Position numbers and translations under genes: made by a program | Notes under the pieces: model-generated | Told to the model about the DNA's origin: nothing | Databases searched by the model: none | The model's input: the letters and a program-made list of their open reading frames with translations, nothing else | Assembly: GCA_944326695.1 (NCBI GenBank) | Contig: CALVEZ010000013.1 | Location: 16,984-80,983, forward strand | Reading direction: 5' to 3' | Length of the DNA stretch: 64,000 nucleotides | Source: Candidatus Bilophila faecipullorum | GTDB taxonomy: Bacteria; Desulfobacterota; Desulfovibrionia; Desulfovibrionales; Desulfovibrionaceae | In this document: piece after piece, positions 24,728-33,810 of the stretch | How the letters are laid out: each line of letters begins with the position of its first letter | How positions within the stretch are numbered: position 1 is the stretch's first letter

Positions 24728-26304
24728 TGCCTATCATACGCTATGAAAGAGGAACGGCTATTCCCAGACCCCAACAGGTACTGCACGACCTTTCCGGCTA
24801 TGCTCAGGCAACCAAGGCCATGTGTTCCGCACTGGGCGATTACTGGATGCAGCACTATCGGGATACCGAAGTCCTCGCACAGACTGGGGCGGCGATGGTT
24901 GCGTCCCTTTCCACGGAGTTTTCCCGAGTGCTTGATATCGTATTGAGCTCAAATGTTCTGGATATACCTACCGGGGATTTTCGGGACTTCCATCTTTTTT
25001 CCATATCGGAAGGCTCGTTGAGAGCAGTATATGCTGAAAACGGAGCATTGGACTATTACTTGGCGCAGGTTCCAGATTTGAAAGGAGCTGCGTATCTGAC
25101 GACAACGCTTTTTGAATCACCTGTCATCCTTGAAGACGGCGTACACTTTGAGATTACCGCTCCGGGAGAAATCAAGTTCTATGTTGACCTGTTCCATGAT
25201 CCGGGCATTGATGACTACGCGCTGACATTTCAGGCTCGGGAAAGAGAAATGCTTTTCTGGGCCACGGACTGTGCCCTGGTAAGTTCGCTCATTTATGAGA
25301 AGTACGGGGTATTTCTGTACCGTGAAAGCGAGGACTCTGAAGCGTACCGCTGGATAGTTCAGGCTTTGATGCGGTTCTTCACCGGCCCCAAAACCAACCG
25401 TAATCTCGGCGAAGTACTCAATATCCTGTATGGTGTGCCCTACACTCGATGGGATGACGAAATGGTACTTGATATCTACCCCGTCGACGCCTTTCTCGAA
25501 CGTATGTTTAATGCGGATGAAGCGCCATATCTGTGCGTTGAGACGGATCGGGGCAGCTACTACACTTATGCATTCGCGGAGCTTCTGGTGAATGTGGGCG
25601 ATATTTTGCCCAGACTTACGCTGATATCAAGCCTCTGCTCCGTGGACGACTATATCAGCAGGCCCGGATGGTGGGAGGAAACAAAGTTTCCTGAACGGCT
25701 TGTGAGTTCTGCTTTATCAGTAGAGCGCCAGCATGAACTTATGGATAAGGTGCTCAAGTATAATACGTTGTATATCCGTATCGGAACTTCTTTTGAAACT
25801 TACGCGGCCTATCTGCGGCAGCTTTCCACACTCCTGTCCGTAATTCAGGGCGGCGTGCCGGTGTACCTGTACCCAGTGGTACTTTCTTCATTTGTCGCCG
25901 CTTTTGTAGATACAGCCAAGTCGGATGATACCCTCTGTGAAAGCCTGCTGCGATGTGCGGCCGAAAGCGTGTATTCGTGGGAAGGAAATCTGTATGACGG
26001 CACATGGCATTATTACCCTGAGCCAAACAATACCCACGGGCAGACGTCCGTTTTTGTCATGCCGACCTATGAGGGGCGCTGGCTTTTTGGGGGAGAAGAC
26101 CGTGAAGGCCGATTGAATATGGATAGACATGACCGCCTGCTTGTTTTCGGTAACAAATATGATGGTGCATGGAGCTATATCTTTGTTCCCGGACTGGATC
26201 ATGATGCCCGCAAGGACAGTATTTCTTTGGGAAGCGCGGCTCTTTCTCTGGAAGACAGTTTTCATCTGGAAGATGAACTTGCCGTGAATGTGCGGCAAGT
26301 CTGA
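24727..26304 (+). CDS. Baseplate / tail structural protein
   Basis: Encodes 525 residues. The start overlaps the stop of the J-like gene by one base, so it is coupled. Rich in Tyr and Trp with alternating helical and beta stretches; no motif recognised. The position after gpJ matches gpI or gp7-like wedge proteins, which link wedge to fibres, but the length is greater than gpI. Confidence 0.55.
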   Translation: MPIIRYERGTAIPRPQQVLHDLSGYAQATKAMCSALGDYWMQHYRDTEVLAQTGAAMVASLSTEFSRVLDIVLSSNVLDIPTGDFRDFHLFSISEGSLRAVYAENGALDYYLAQVPDLKGAAYLTTTLFESPVILEDGVHFEITAPGEIKFYVDLFHDPGIDDYALTFQAREREMLFWATDCALVSSLIYEKYGVFLYRESEDSEAYRWIVQALMRFFTGPKTNRNLGEVLNILYGVPYTRWDDEMVLDIYPVDAFLERMFNADEAPYLCVETDRGSYYTYAFAELLVNVGDILPRLTLISSLCSVDDYISRPGWWEETKFPERLVSSALSVERQHELMDKVLKYNTLYIRIGTSFETYAAYLRQLSTLLSVIQGGVPVYLYPVVLSSFVAAFVDTAKSDDTLCESLLRCAAESVYSWEGNLYDGTWHYYPEPNNTHGQTSVFVMPTYEGRWLFGGEDREGRLNMDRHDRLLVFGNKYDGAWSYIFVPGLDHDARKDSISLGSAALSLEDSFHLEDELAVNVRQV

Positions 26305-26376
26305 CTCTGTACCCGCTGAATCCATTCCGGTCTGTCCTGCAATATTCCTGTAATGAATTCAGGCAGGCGGTGTTCC

Positions 26377-26829
26377 ATGTCTATCATCATATCCGACAAT
26401 ACTTTTTTTCGCGGCATCTTCGCGCTTGTGGTGCGCGACATCAACGGCAGGCTGATCGAGAGTTATACCGACAATAATCTGATTGTCGACGGTGCACGTG
26501 ATGCCATGGCCAGACTGGTAAGCCAGGGTGGCAGTATAGGCGACAGAGTAATCACCAAGCTCGGTGTGGGGACGGGTACGTCTCCTGCCACCCCCTCTGA
26601 CAAGAACCTGACCAACCCACACTATGTCGACGTCCTGTCGTTTTCCTATCCATCATCCGGAGCCGTCACGTTTACGTTCAAACTTGGGGCAGACGATGCC
26701 AACGGTATGGCCATAACTGAATATGGGCTTACCTGTACGGACGGCAGCTTGTTTGCGCGAAAGATCCGCAGTGTCATTACCAAACAGTCCGATTTGATCT
26801 TTGAGATTGCCTGGACTCTTAAATTCTAG
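26377..26829 (+). CDS. Small tail protein common in contractile prophages
   Basis: Encodes 150 residues; ATG chosen behind AGGCAGGCGG (an ATG at 26353 is possible). It resembles a frequently seen prophage protein with a start of the form DNNLIVDGARDAMARL, a GVGTGTSPATPSD loop, and the C-terminal ANGMAITEYGLTCTDGSLFARK block. It is found next to fibre genes and is presumably a baseplate or fibre-attachment part. Confidence 0.65.
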   Translation: MSIIISDNTFFRGIFALVVRDINGRLIESYTDNNLIVDGARDAMARLVSQGGSIGDRVITKLGVGTGTSPATPSDKNLTNPHYVDVLSFSYPSSGAVTFTFKLGADDANGMAITEYGLTCTDGSLFARKIRSVITKQSDLIFEIAWTLKF

Positions 26830-26837
26830 GAGCGCAC

Positions 26838-28118
26838 ATGGGCAACCTCAAGGAACGCAGCTTTTGGCCAGCGGATATTTATCTGATCGACTATGCCGAT
26901 CCCCCCATGGGGGGTGAGTGGGGCATCAGCAATGTCGCCCATACGCAGCTAGCCTGCAGGACTCTCTGGCTGCTTGAATTTCTTCTGCGTACTCATAACG
27001 CCGAAGGGCGGCACGCTCTGCGTGATGCCGATGTCAGCCGTGAAGCCAAGATCCCTGAAAGCAAACTGGCGTTGGATGTCCCCACAGCGACGCTGCGCGC
27101 GAGTTTGGATTCCACGTTGAAAGCCTTGAGCAGGCTTGAAGCTCTGGTTGGAAATACTCTCAATGAATATGGAACAGGCATACTGGCTCTTTACAAGGCG
27201 TTGCTGGTGTACTGGCAGGTCGGCTGCACCAGAATTTCCTTCGACCTTTTTTCCAAGGAATTTACCTTTTACGGATATGAGGGAACCGGGATTATTGACG
27301 GCGTAGCGGGAGATGATTCGCTTGATGTTGCGGATACCTCCAATCTGCGGCCGGGAGAGCAGATTTTGCTGATAGGATCAACAGGTGCCGCCGATGAAGA
27401 GGTCATCATAAAAAAGGTATTGACCGACAATCGCCTGGTTCTGACTTCGGAATTACAAGTCCATCGCCAGGATGGCGTCATAGCCAAAACCAACTGGCAT
27501 CTTGATGGGGAGAATACGACGGCGAAGAAAGGGGCCGTCTATCTGACTTCTTCACTTGATACTCTTGAAGGGGCAATCAGCGGGGAATTCACGATATGCC
27601 ATATGCCCGGGAACCAGTTCCGGGTTTTTTACCGCACTGATTACGCTTCGGACTGGAATCAGGCTTCCATTATAGAAACCATACAGATCTGGGAACAGCA
27701 ATACACTTCTTTTATGGTGCCCGGCGGCACATGGCAGTTCCGCATTGTTGCTGATACGGATTCACGACTTGATCATCTTGCGCTTAAGGCTTCCAGACTG
27801 GACAGCCGTAATGGTCTTCTGCGCACTCCACGTGCGGAGGGGCGGTTTTTTGCACTCAGATATGGAGCTCTTTACGGTATTCCCATGCAGGATGCCGAGA
27901 TCGTGATTTCCGAGCAGCCGTACTTCGGGGCCGATGGGGATGTTGTCATCACCATTGGTTCTCTCAGCATGCCTGATCCTATGTGCGATCTCTCCGCTGC
28001 GGTGATGGAATCATTCTCTCCAACAGTCGGGAAAACCTATTACTGGCGTATTCGGTATCAGTCTTCGGAAAATGACTGGTCAGCATGGTCCAATACAGCC
28101 AGCTTTACGGAGGTATAG
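26838..28118 (+). CDS. Tail fibre-type protein, first of three paralogues
   Basis: Encodes 426 residues. The N-terminal 75 residues (YLIDYADPPMGGEWGISNV, then HTQLACRTLWLLEFL) and a middle beta domain with VAGDDSLDVADTSNL are shared with the next two proteins. The C-terminus (KTYYWRIRYQSSENDWSAWS) resembles a fibronectin-like strand pattern. Expected to form a receptor-contact or baseplate-peripheral fibre. Confidence 0.65.
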   Translation: MGNLKERSFWPADIYLIDYADPPMGGEWGISNVAHTQLACRTLWLLEFLLRTHNAEGRHALRDADVSREAKIPESKLALDVPTATLRASLDSTLKALSRLEALVGNTLNEYGTGILALYKALLVYWQVGCTRISFDLFSKEFTFYGYEGTGIIDGVAGDDSLDVADTSNLRPGEQILLIGSTGAADEEVIIKKVLTDNRLVLTSELQVHRQDGVIAKTNWHLDGENTTAKKGAVYLTSSLDTLEGAISGEFTICHMPGNQFRVFYRTDYASDWNQASIIETIQIWEQQYTSFMVPGGTWQFRIVADTDSRLDHLALKASRLDSRNGLLRTPRAEGRFFALRYGALYGIPMQDAEIVISEQPYFGADGDVVITIGSLSMPDPMCDLSAAVMESFSPTVGKTYYWRIRYQSSENDWSAWSNTASFTEV

Positions 28119-28119
28119 G

Positions 28120-29454
28120 ATGTCCGATGCCAAGGTATTGCCTCTGACGCCCAAATGGGAAGAGGGGATCCATCAGTTCGAGTACACCGACAGGATGCTT
28201 GGGTACAATGCCGCTACGGACAAGGACGGCGTTGCGAACGTCCCCGCCCGACAGATCGGTAACCGTACAGAATACCTGCGAGAACTGGTTTCCGTTGCTC
28301 ACGATTTTCTTACCGGGATACACCGTCTGACTAATGCCGATTTTACGGCAGATGCGGCCATTGCCGAAGAATGTCTGCAGCTCGATGCGTATCCGGCAGC
28401 TCTTCGCCGTGAGCTGGAAGAATATTTCATACGGCTTCGGCATGTTGGGGCTTCCAGCATACCTGACGACAGTGCCAACATGGGGACATTCAATGTGTTG
28501 AGCAGACTGATCCCCTTATCCTGGCACTATCTCGGTGGTTTTGTGCTGCTGGAGCTTTTCTGCAGCAATTTTACCGCCATGGAGTTTGCTGCGGCGAATG
28601 TCATTGATGTTGTGGCAGGCGATGACTCCATGGATGTGGATTCATCGTCGGAACTTGTCGAAGGGCGGGAATATCTGCTTTGCAACGAATCGGGCGGAGA
28701 ACTCGAACACGTCACATTGATGGCCATACTGACGGAAACTCGCGTACGAGTCACTCATCCCCTGAAATACTCCCGAACCTCAGGAAAGCTCGCCGATACG
28801 AATCTGATCGTATCCGATGGCGCAGCCATGGCCAGGACGGACTGGGAATATGTATCCGGTCTTTTCCAGGATAGTTCGGACGCAACCTATTTTTTACTTG
28901 TTGTGAATAGAGATGCCGTGGCGGCAACAGGAGCGGCATGGTATCGCCTTGCATCCGATGGGGACTGGCTTGTCATGGGACAGGTGGACAGCAAGCGGTA
29001 TGCCGACGGTACCGAGGACGATATCTGGAATTTGCCGAAGGGGACAGTGCAGTTCAGGCTCGTGTATACCGGCCGGGAAGAGGTTTATCCTTATCAGGTA
29101 CACCATATTTTTGTCTTGCCGCGAGACAATATGGAATGGGTGGAGGATGTTCGGCGTCCTTCCATCATTTCCGTCAAACGAAATGGCTCGGCATTGTCCC
29201 TTACGGGGAGTGTCTACGGTTCGTTATATCGTGAGGAGCATGGAGGAACGACGGTGATGGTTTCTGACAGCCTGCGTGCGGATGCCTATTCCCAGACGAA
29301 ACATTTTTCCGGTGTTGTTACGGTCGCACTGGAACTGGACGATTACCTGAAGATGCTCACCCCGGTTTTTGTCCAGATACGGTACTCAGACGTACTTGGC
29401 GCCGTTTCCAGGTGGTCTCCCGCTGTCACGGTTCATGATGAGGGAAGCGAGTAA
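28120..29454 (+). CDS. Tail fibre-type protein, second of three paralogues
   Basis: Encodes 444 residues; ATG chosen because ACGGAGG lies just upstream. HQFEYTDRMLGY and VPARQIGNRTEYLREL correspond to the N-terminal block of the neighbours, and VVAGDDSMDVDSSSEL to the shared central domain. The C-terminal part has diverged, as is common in receptor-binding proteins. One-base overlap with the next gene. Confidence 0.65.
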   Translation: MSDAKVLPLTPKWEEGIHQFEYTDRMLGYNAATDKDGVANVPARQIGNRTEYLRELVSVAHDFLTGIHRLTNADFTADAAIAEECLQLDAYPAALRRELEEYFIRLRHVGASSIPDDSANMGTFNVLSRLIPLSWHYLGGFVLLELFCSNFTAMEFAAANVIDVVAGDDSMDVDSSSELVEGREYLLCNESGGELEHVTLMAILTETRVRVTHPLKYSRTSGKLADTNLIVSDGAAMARTDWEYVSGLFQDSSDATYFLLVVNRDAVAATGAAWYRLASDGDWLVMGQVDSKRYADGTEDDIWNLPKGTVQFRLVYTGREEVYPYQVHHIFVLPRDNMEWVEDVRRPSIISVKRNGSALSLTGSVYGSLYREEHGGTTVMVSDSLRADAYSQTKHFSGVVTVALELDDYLKMLTPVFVQIRYSDVLGAVSRWSPAVTVHDEGSE

Positions 29455-30908
29455 TGGGCAGGATCAGTGAAACGCCATTCTGGGTGGAACAACTTTACAG
29501 GATACAGGTCTCAGATCCGATTCTGGGAGGCGAGGACGGCGTAACCAATATCCAGCCCTCCCAGCTGGCGAACCGTACACGGTATCTTCGGGAAATTCTT
29601 ACCCGGGAACATGATGAAAGCGGGGCACATTGTATTGTTGGCAACATGCTTGTTGATGATGCCGGTCTGGAGGAAAAGAAGCTTTCGCTTGAGGTCGGAA
29701 CACTGGACATACAGCGGCAGATAAAGGACTGTGACAATGAAATCGAGAAGTTGAGCGGCGAGGTTTCGGATATTCTCGGTCCGGATGGACAGCAGCTCCG
29801 CGGGCTTGTCCAGTCTGTGCTATTGCTCTGGAAATATTCGGGATATGGTTTCGGATATGAGAGTTTCAGCGGGCAGCTTGTACTGCGTGCTATGCCGGAT
29901 AGACAGGTTTCCGGCGCAGTTAGCGGGGATGACAGTATCAATTGCGACGATAACTCTGCCGTTGCTTCCGGTTGCAGAGTCCTTCTGTACAACTCCGAGC
30001 AAGTAGTGGAAGTTGAACCGATAACCTGTCTGGAGTACGGGCGTGTTTTGCTGAAACGGCCACTGGAGCAGAGTTTTCCGTCAGGGACATTATCTCTGAC
30101 GAACTGGAAAGTTGAGGATGGGTTTGCCGTCGGTGCTCCCGGACAGGTATATCTTTCAAGTATTCTTGAAATTCTTGCGGATGCGCCATCCGGTACGCTT
30201 ATTCTGACACGTGACCTCCATCGTGGAGAACTGAAGCTTTCATATCGGAACATACGTGGGACAGGGGAATGGGTCGAGCTGACGAAAGAATCTGAATCGG
30301 CCAGTCTGGTGGACAGTCGGTATATCGATGAATATTACGCCGTACCGGGCGGCTATATCCAGCTCAGAGCAGAAGTGGTCGGCAGTCTCAGTGTCACTGT
30401 GCATCGAATCATACTGTTTCCGCAACCGGTCAGGCAGCTTCTTGCCGTGGTCAAAGCCCCTGTTCTGGTAGGCATCAATTCCGGTGAAACAGTGATGCAT
30501 GACAACATCAAACTGGAATCTTCGCCATATCGTAACTGCTATGGCGATCCTATGAAGCATGCGGAATATCGTCTTGTGGGGGGTGAGGATGCTGATTTTA
30601 TTTTTACCTTTCCCGATACTGAAGCACATATTCTTGATGAAAAGGAAGCTCCGCCGGAAGGTTCCTATGTTTTTATGTGTCGCCATGTTTCGGATGTTGG
30701 TGATAGCTCGGAGTGGGATCAGGTTAAAGATGTTTATGTGAAGAAACACGTAAAATACTTCGGTTTTCAGGGACACCCAGATGCCGGAGGCTTCGGCACC
30801 TCCCCGTTCCGTATGCAGAATGATGAAACGGTACATTTCGGTTTTGAAGGAACGGCATCGTCAGGCGGCTTTGACACTGCACCGTTTGTCGTTCCTGCAA
30901 CGGAATAG
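29454..30908 (+). CDS. Tail fibre-type protein, third of three paralogues
   Basis: Encodes 484 residues. It shares YRIQVSDPILGGEDGVTNI, ANRTRYLREIL and AVSGDDSINCDDNSAV with the two preceding proteins. The last 45 residues contain a duplicated short motif (KYFGFQGHPDAGGFGTSPF, then VHFGFEGTASSGGFDTAPF), a possible trimer tip. Expected role: fibre or receptor-binding component. Confidence 0.65.
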   Translation: MGRISETPFWVEQLYRIQVSDPILGGEDGVTNIQPSQLANRTRYLREILTREHDESGAHCIVGNMLVDDAGLEEKKLSLEVGTLDIQRQIKDCDNEIEKLSGEVSDILGPDGQQLRGLVQSVLLLWKYSGYGFGYESFSGQLVLRAMPDRQVSGAVSGDDSINCDDNSAVASGCRVLLYNSEQVVEVEPITCLEYGRVLLKRPLEQSFPSGTLSLTNWKVEDGFAVGAPGQVYLSSILEILADAPSGTLILTRDLHRGELKLSYRNIRGTGEWVELTKESESASLVDSRYIDEYYAVPGGYIQLRAEVVGSLSVTVHRIILFPQPVRQLLAVVKAPVLVGINSGETVMHDNIKLESSPYRNCYGDPMKHAEYRLVGGEDADFIFTFPDTEAHILDEKEAPPEGSYVFMCRHVSDVGDSSEWDQVKDVYVKKHVKYFGFQGHPDAGGFGTSPFRMQNDETVHFGFEGTASSGGFDTAPFVVPATE

Positions 30909-30916
30909 GAGGGCTG

Positions 30917-31585
30917 ATGGCTATCGAATCTATTGTATGGGCAAGTAAGGCCCCGGACGGGAAGGTTATTGCTCCTTCCACGGAAAAACAGCAGCAGGGG
31001 TATGATGCCGAGATTCCCACGGCAGAAAATTTCAACTGGATTCTTCGTAATGTGACTGGCCGTTTGAAAACTCTGGAAGAAACGTGGGTTGATGCCGCGC
31101 TTGTTTCTGAGGCGGGAACCAGAGATGAAGTTATTTCTGCCGGCGAAGCTTTTACAGTGCCAGAATATATCGTTGGAACTGGAGCATTGCGGGTGTACCT
31201 TGACGGATTTCCCTGCGTCGCCGGGCCGGATGCTCAATATCAGGAAGTTGGAGAAGTGGGAAAATCTTCAACAAGCATCACATGGAATGACAATATTCCT
31301 GTATATTTTCAGATTGTCGTTCAAACCAAGGTTTCCAATATGACGGCGGAGTATGACCAGTGGCTCCGTACCAAGGTGGACAAGCTGGAGTTCAGCGCGT
31401 CCGACTGGGATGAAGGAGTGCTTTCGCTTCCTACGGACAGGCCAATCGCCGCCATATACCAGCTTGCTGAAGATGGTACGGCTTCATTGGCGGTCGGGGT
31501 CTCCATCAGCAGGTTGGACTCGATTCAACTTCTCAAGACCGACGTGGGGTTTGATGGATATGTACTCGTTTTCTCTCTTAGCTAA
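30917..31585 (+). CDS. Tail-tip or fibre-associated protein
   Basis: Encodes 222 residues behind AGGAGGG. It starts with MAIESIVWASKAPDGK and an ENFNWILRNVTGRLKTLEE helix, followed by beta-rich sequence with AGEAFTVPEYIVGTGALRVYLDG, a pattern common in phage tail-collar and fibre accessory proteins. No known family assigned. Last structural gene before the holin. Confidence 0.55.
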   Translation: MAIESIVWASKAPDGKVIAPSTEKQQQGYDAEIPTAENFNWILRNVTGRLKTLEETWVDAALVSEAGTRDEVISAGEAFTVPEYIVGTGALRVYLDGFPCVAGPDAQYQEVGEVGKSSTSITWNDNIPVYFQIVVQTKVSNMTAEYDQWLRTKVDKLEFSASDWDEGVLSLPTDRPIAAIYQLAEDGTASLAVGVSISRLDSIQLLKTDVGFDGYVLVFSLS

Positions 31586-31616
31586 CAGTTTTTATTTGAG
31601 GTATGTGGTACGCGCC

Positions 31617-32177
31617 ATGCAAAACCTTCTGGACGGGATAAAGCAGTACCTGATTTTCATTCTGCTGGGTAGTATTGGCGGCGTCGCCTATCAATTGTTG
31701 TACAGAGGGCAGCGTGTCAGTTTCTGGGATATCTTGCGGGGAGCTTTCGTTTCCGGCTTTACAGGACTGATGGCTGGCCTGGGCGCCTCACACATGGGAG
31801 TGGGGGAGGAAGCGACCTATCTTGTCGCCGGACTGCTTGGCTTCGCAGGGGGGTTCGGCCTTCTCTGGCTGTTGGCAGCGGCCATGAAGAGGTTCGACCT
31901 GTCTCCATCTGATGTGGCTGATCTGGCTTCAGCAATGCACGGCCTGCACGATCGGAAGGAACCTGCCCGCTCTCTGGTGGATCTCGTACAGGGAGGAGTG
32001 CTTTCCCGGCGTGATTACTCAGCTATTATGGGAGGGGATATTTCCATACTCCTGCGTATCCACGAAGAGGGGAGAATCAATGATCAGGAGTTGATTATGC
32101 TCCTCAACTGGAAGCATATACTGACGCGCCGGGAAGGGCGTGAGCAAGGAAGAAGGCATGACATGGAAAACCAGTGA
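31617..32177 (+). CDS. Holin candidate (LydA / phage_holin_3_3 type)
   Basis: Encodes 186 residues from the ATG at 31617 (GTG 31605, behind TTGAGG, is possible). Three hydrophobic segments at about residues 8-25, 40-58 and 68-85 with LLGSIGGVAYQLLY, FTGLMAGLGASH and LVAGLLGFAGGFGLLW fit the LydA-like holin layout. A long charged cytoplasmic tail follows. It would permeabilise the membrane for the endolysin encoded 30 kb upstream. It overlaps the next small ORF. Confidence 0.65.
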   Translation: MQNLLDGIKQYLIFILLGSIGGVAYQLLYRGQRVSFWDILRGAFVSGFTGLMAGLGASHMGVGEEATYLVAGLLGFAGGFGLLWLLAAAMKRFDLSPSDVADLASAMHGLHDRKEPARSLVDLVQGGVLSRRDYSAIMGGDISILLRIHEEGRINDQELIMLLNWKHILTRREGREQGRRHDMENQ

Positions 32178-32379
32178 AATGGAAAGGTGCGGACAACCAC
32201 TCTGGTTGGTCAAAATGTATGAATTGACCGTCAAAGGTATTCGGAAACATGGGTTGCCCAGCGAAGTGTCTGGTCAGGTACTTGCGGTCAAGGTACCAAC
32301 GCTTATGGTTCAGGCCGATGTGATGCGGCGGTCACCTCCCAAGGCGCCAGGCAAAGAAGTGGGGACATTCATTATCTGA
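32158..32379 (+). CDS. Small phage protein after the holin
   Basis: Encodes 73 residues; ATG preceded by AAGGAAGAAGG, an earlier GTG at 32140 is possible. Composition is ordinary and soluble (EVSGQVLAVKVPTLMVQAD). Overlaps the holin's 3' end by 20 bases. Role unknown; perhaps the final gene of the late operon. Confidence 0.5.
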   Translation: MTWKTSEMERCGQPLWLVKMYELTVKGIRKHGLPSEVSGQVLAVKVPTLMVQADVMRRSPPKAPGKEVGTFII

Positions 32380-32412
32380 ATTGGTGGCAAGCTAAAAATT
32401 TGTGAGTGTAGA

Positions 32413-32458
32413 GAATGAACGCGTCAGAGTAAAAATGCTCTGGCGCGTTCATTCTTTG
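32413..32458. terminator. Bidirectional terminator closing the late operon
   Basis: A 17-bp stem with one G-A mismatch (32413-32429 with 32438-32454) and an 8-nt loop lies between the rightward late genes and the leftward methylase gene. Convergent placement suits both. Confidence 0.85.
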
Positions 32459-33187
32459 TCAGCTTTTTTCAGTAGTTTGAATGTGTGATATATCGGTAAG
32501 ATGTTTTTCTAACCATATCTGTGCTTCTTCTGTATCCAGTAGATGCAGACTTCCTCCCCAAAACAAACTCCTATGTGTCTCCCATGCTCCTTTTACCTCC
32601 AGATTAAGAGTGTTTCCCCATAAGATAATTCCATGCAAGTTAAAGAACATCAAATTTAAAGCTGCCATACGTACACAATCCAAGTTTATGTCTTGGCCTA
32701 TAAATAGGGTTTGATTTAGTTGTTCTTGAGTCTGGTCTTTGGCTATAGCTATCAGGCAGACTCCTGCACCACAAGACGGATCCATCACTTTAATATATCC
32801 TGTTTGGGGTAGACTTGACTGGCATATTTGTGCCATAAGCTGAGCTATGGATGATGGCGTAAGGTATTGTCTCTGGTGAGTATCAGAAGCATACTCTTCA
32901 AATAACACTCCCAAAACTTCCTCATTTGTTGCCTGCATGTACTCCAGTAAATGTGCGGTGGCTTTGGCAAAATGGTTTGCTTCCTGTTGCTCTGTTGGGC
33001 CTTCATTACGATACTGACCCATAATTTCCAGATAATGCGGATCATCATGTAAAAAAGCATAAAACATGACTCCTATCCAGTCTTGAAAAACACGAGAACC
33101 ATTATATCCTTTACTAATGATGGCATTGAGTTCTTTTCTTATCATATCCAGTCCCAAGTGGAGTTTTTGATTACTTTTTTTGCTCAT
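32459..33187 (-). CDS. N-6 adenine DNA methylase homologue without visible motif IV
   Basis: Encodes 242 residues; strong AAGGAGG before the ATG. It has the HsdM-like opening to the SAM domain (RQYLTPSSIAQLMAQI, about 108-123) and motif I DPSCGAG (about 138-144), then the GQDIN and LWGNTL segments. The NPPF/Y catalytic motif expected downstream is absent, and only some 40 residues follow. It may bind SAM or DNA without methylating, or be a partner or decoy of host restriction systems. It is AT-rich relative to all neighbours, so probably recently acquired. Confidence 0.7.
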   Translation of the reverse strand: MSKKSNQKLHLGLDMIRKELNAIISKGYNGSRVFQDWIGVMFYAFLHDDPHYLEIMGQYRNEGPTEQQEANHFAKATAHLLEYMQATNEEVLGVLFEEYASDTHQRQYLTPSSIAQLMAQICQSSLPQTGYIKVMDPSCGAGVCLIAIAKDQTQEQLNQTLFIGQDINLDCVRMAALNLMFFNLHGIILWGNTLNLEVKGAWETHRSLFWGGSLHLLDTEEAQIWLEKHLTDISHIQTTEKS

Positions 33188-33217
33188 AACGCCTCCTTCC
33201 GTATTTGTTATTCTGCC

Positions 33218-33261
33218 TTCTGGAAAATAAAATGCCCTGTCGGAATTTCCGGCAGGGCATT
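33218..33261 (-). terminator. Terminator of the leftward HTH gene
   Basis: A 14-bp stem with one G-T pair (33231-33244 with 33248-33261) is followed on the minus strand by a T-rich tract. It lies after the 33286 gene's stop and before the methylase start. Confidence 0.8.
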
Positions 33262-33285
33262 CTATTGTTTCTTGATTTTATAGGA

Positions 33286-33579
33286 TTAAACACTGTCAGG
33301 GATGTCAAAAAAACATTTCCCTGAAATTCCACAATATCGAGATAAAATAGAATCTATATGGCTCTTGTTGTCACTATATAAATAATAATTATGAAAATAT
33401 CGTGTAGTTGTACGGCGTACCAATGCCTTTACGATGCAAAGATGATCTGTAAGAGTATAGACTTCATATTTTTCCTTTTTGAGAACTCGCTTTGTTAGTT
33501 CCTGACGTGTAACTCCAAATTCATCTCCTAACTTCAGTGCCTGCTCGAACCTGATTCGGCGGCTGATATTTTTCTCCAT
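33286..33579 (-). CDS. Small HTH-like protein at the prophage right end
   Basis: Encodes 97 residues; ATG chosen because a perfect AAGGAGG is six bases before it. RFEQALKLGDEFGVTRQELTKRV (split around residue 8-30) has a helix-turn-helix look, and the remainder is rich in Tyr, His and Arg. No family recognised. It is leftward, with the methylase, at the end of the prophage: a lysogeny regulator or host-takeover protein is plausible. The sequence is clearly AT-rich. Confidence 0.55.
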   Translation of the reverse strand: MEKNISRRIRFEQALKLGDEFGVTRQELTKRVLKKEKYEVYTLTDHLCIVKALVRRTTTRYFHNYYLYSDNKSHIDSILSRYCGISGKCFFDIPDSV

Positions 33580-33810
33580 GAACAGCCTCCTTGATAAATA
33601 TTTTTTTGAAAAAAGTGCAAAGAAAAATGGCATACAGCGTATTCTTGGATTCATACCCTTTAGAGGGGATTTCCGTATGCCATTTTCATCATCTTATAAC
33701 ACAATTTTTTTCTAAAAAATTGTTGTATCTGTTGAAACTGTTCAATTTTTGGGCAAAAAAGAATACGGTATTGATGTCAGTTGATTGTAAGTAGAAAATA
33801 ATCCTTTCCC
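33580..33810. other. AT-rich gap before the attachment site, with inverted repeats
   Basis: Contains an 11-bp perfect inverted repeat (33625-33635 with 33675-33685) and a CAATTTTTT/AAAAAATTG hairpin at 33702-33722. These could be integrase or excisionase arm sites, or regulate the leftward gene. No ORF with support. Confidence 0.55.

Noticed and set aside
1..33810. The element as a headless tailocin
   Set aside because: A capsid candidate, a decoration candidate and neck genes are present, which tailocins lack.
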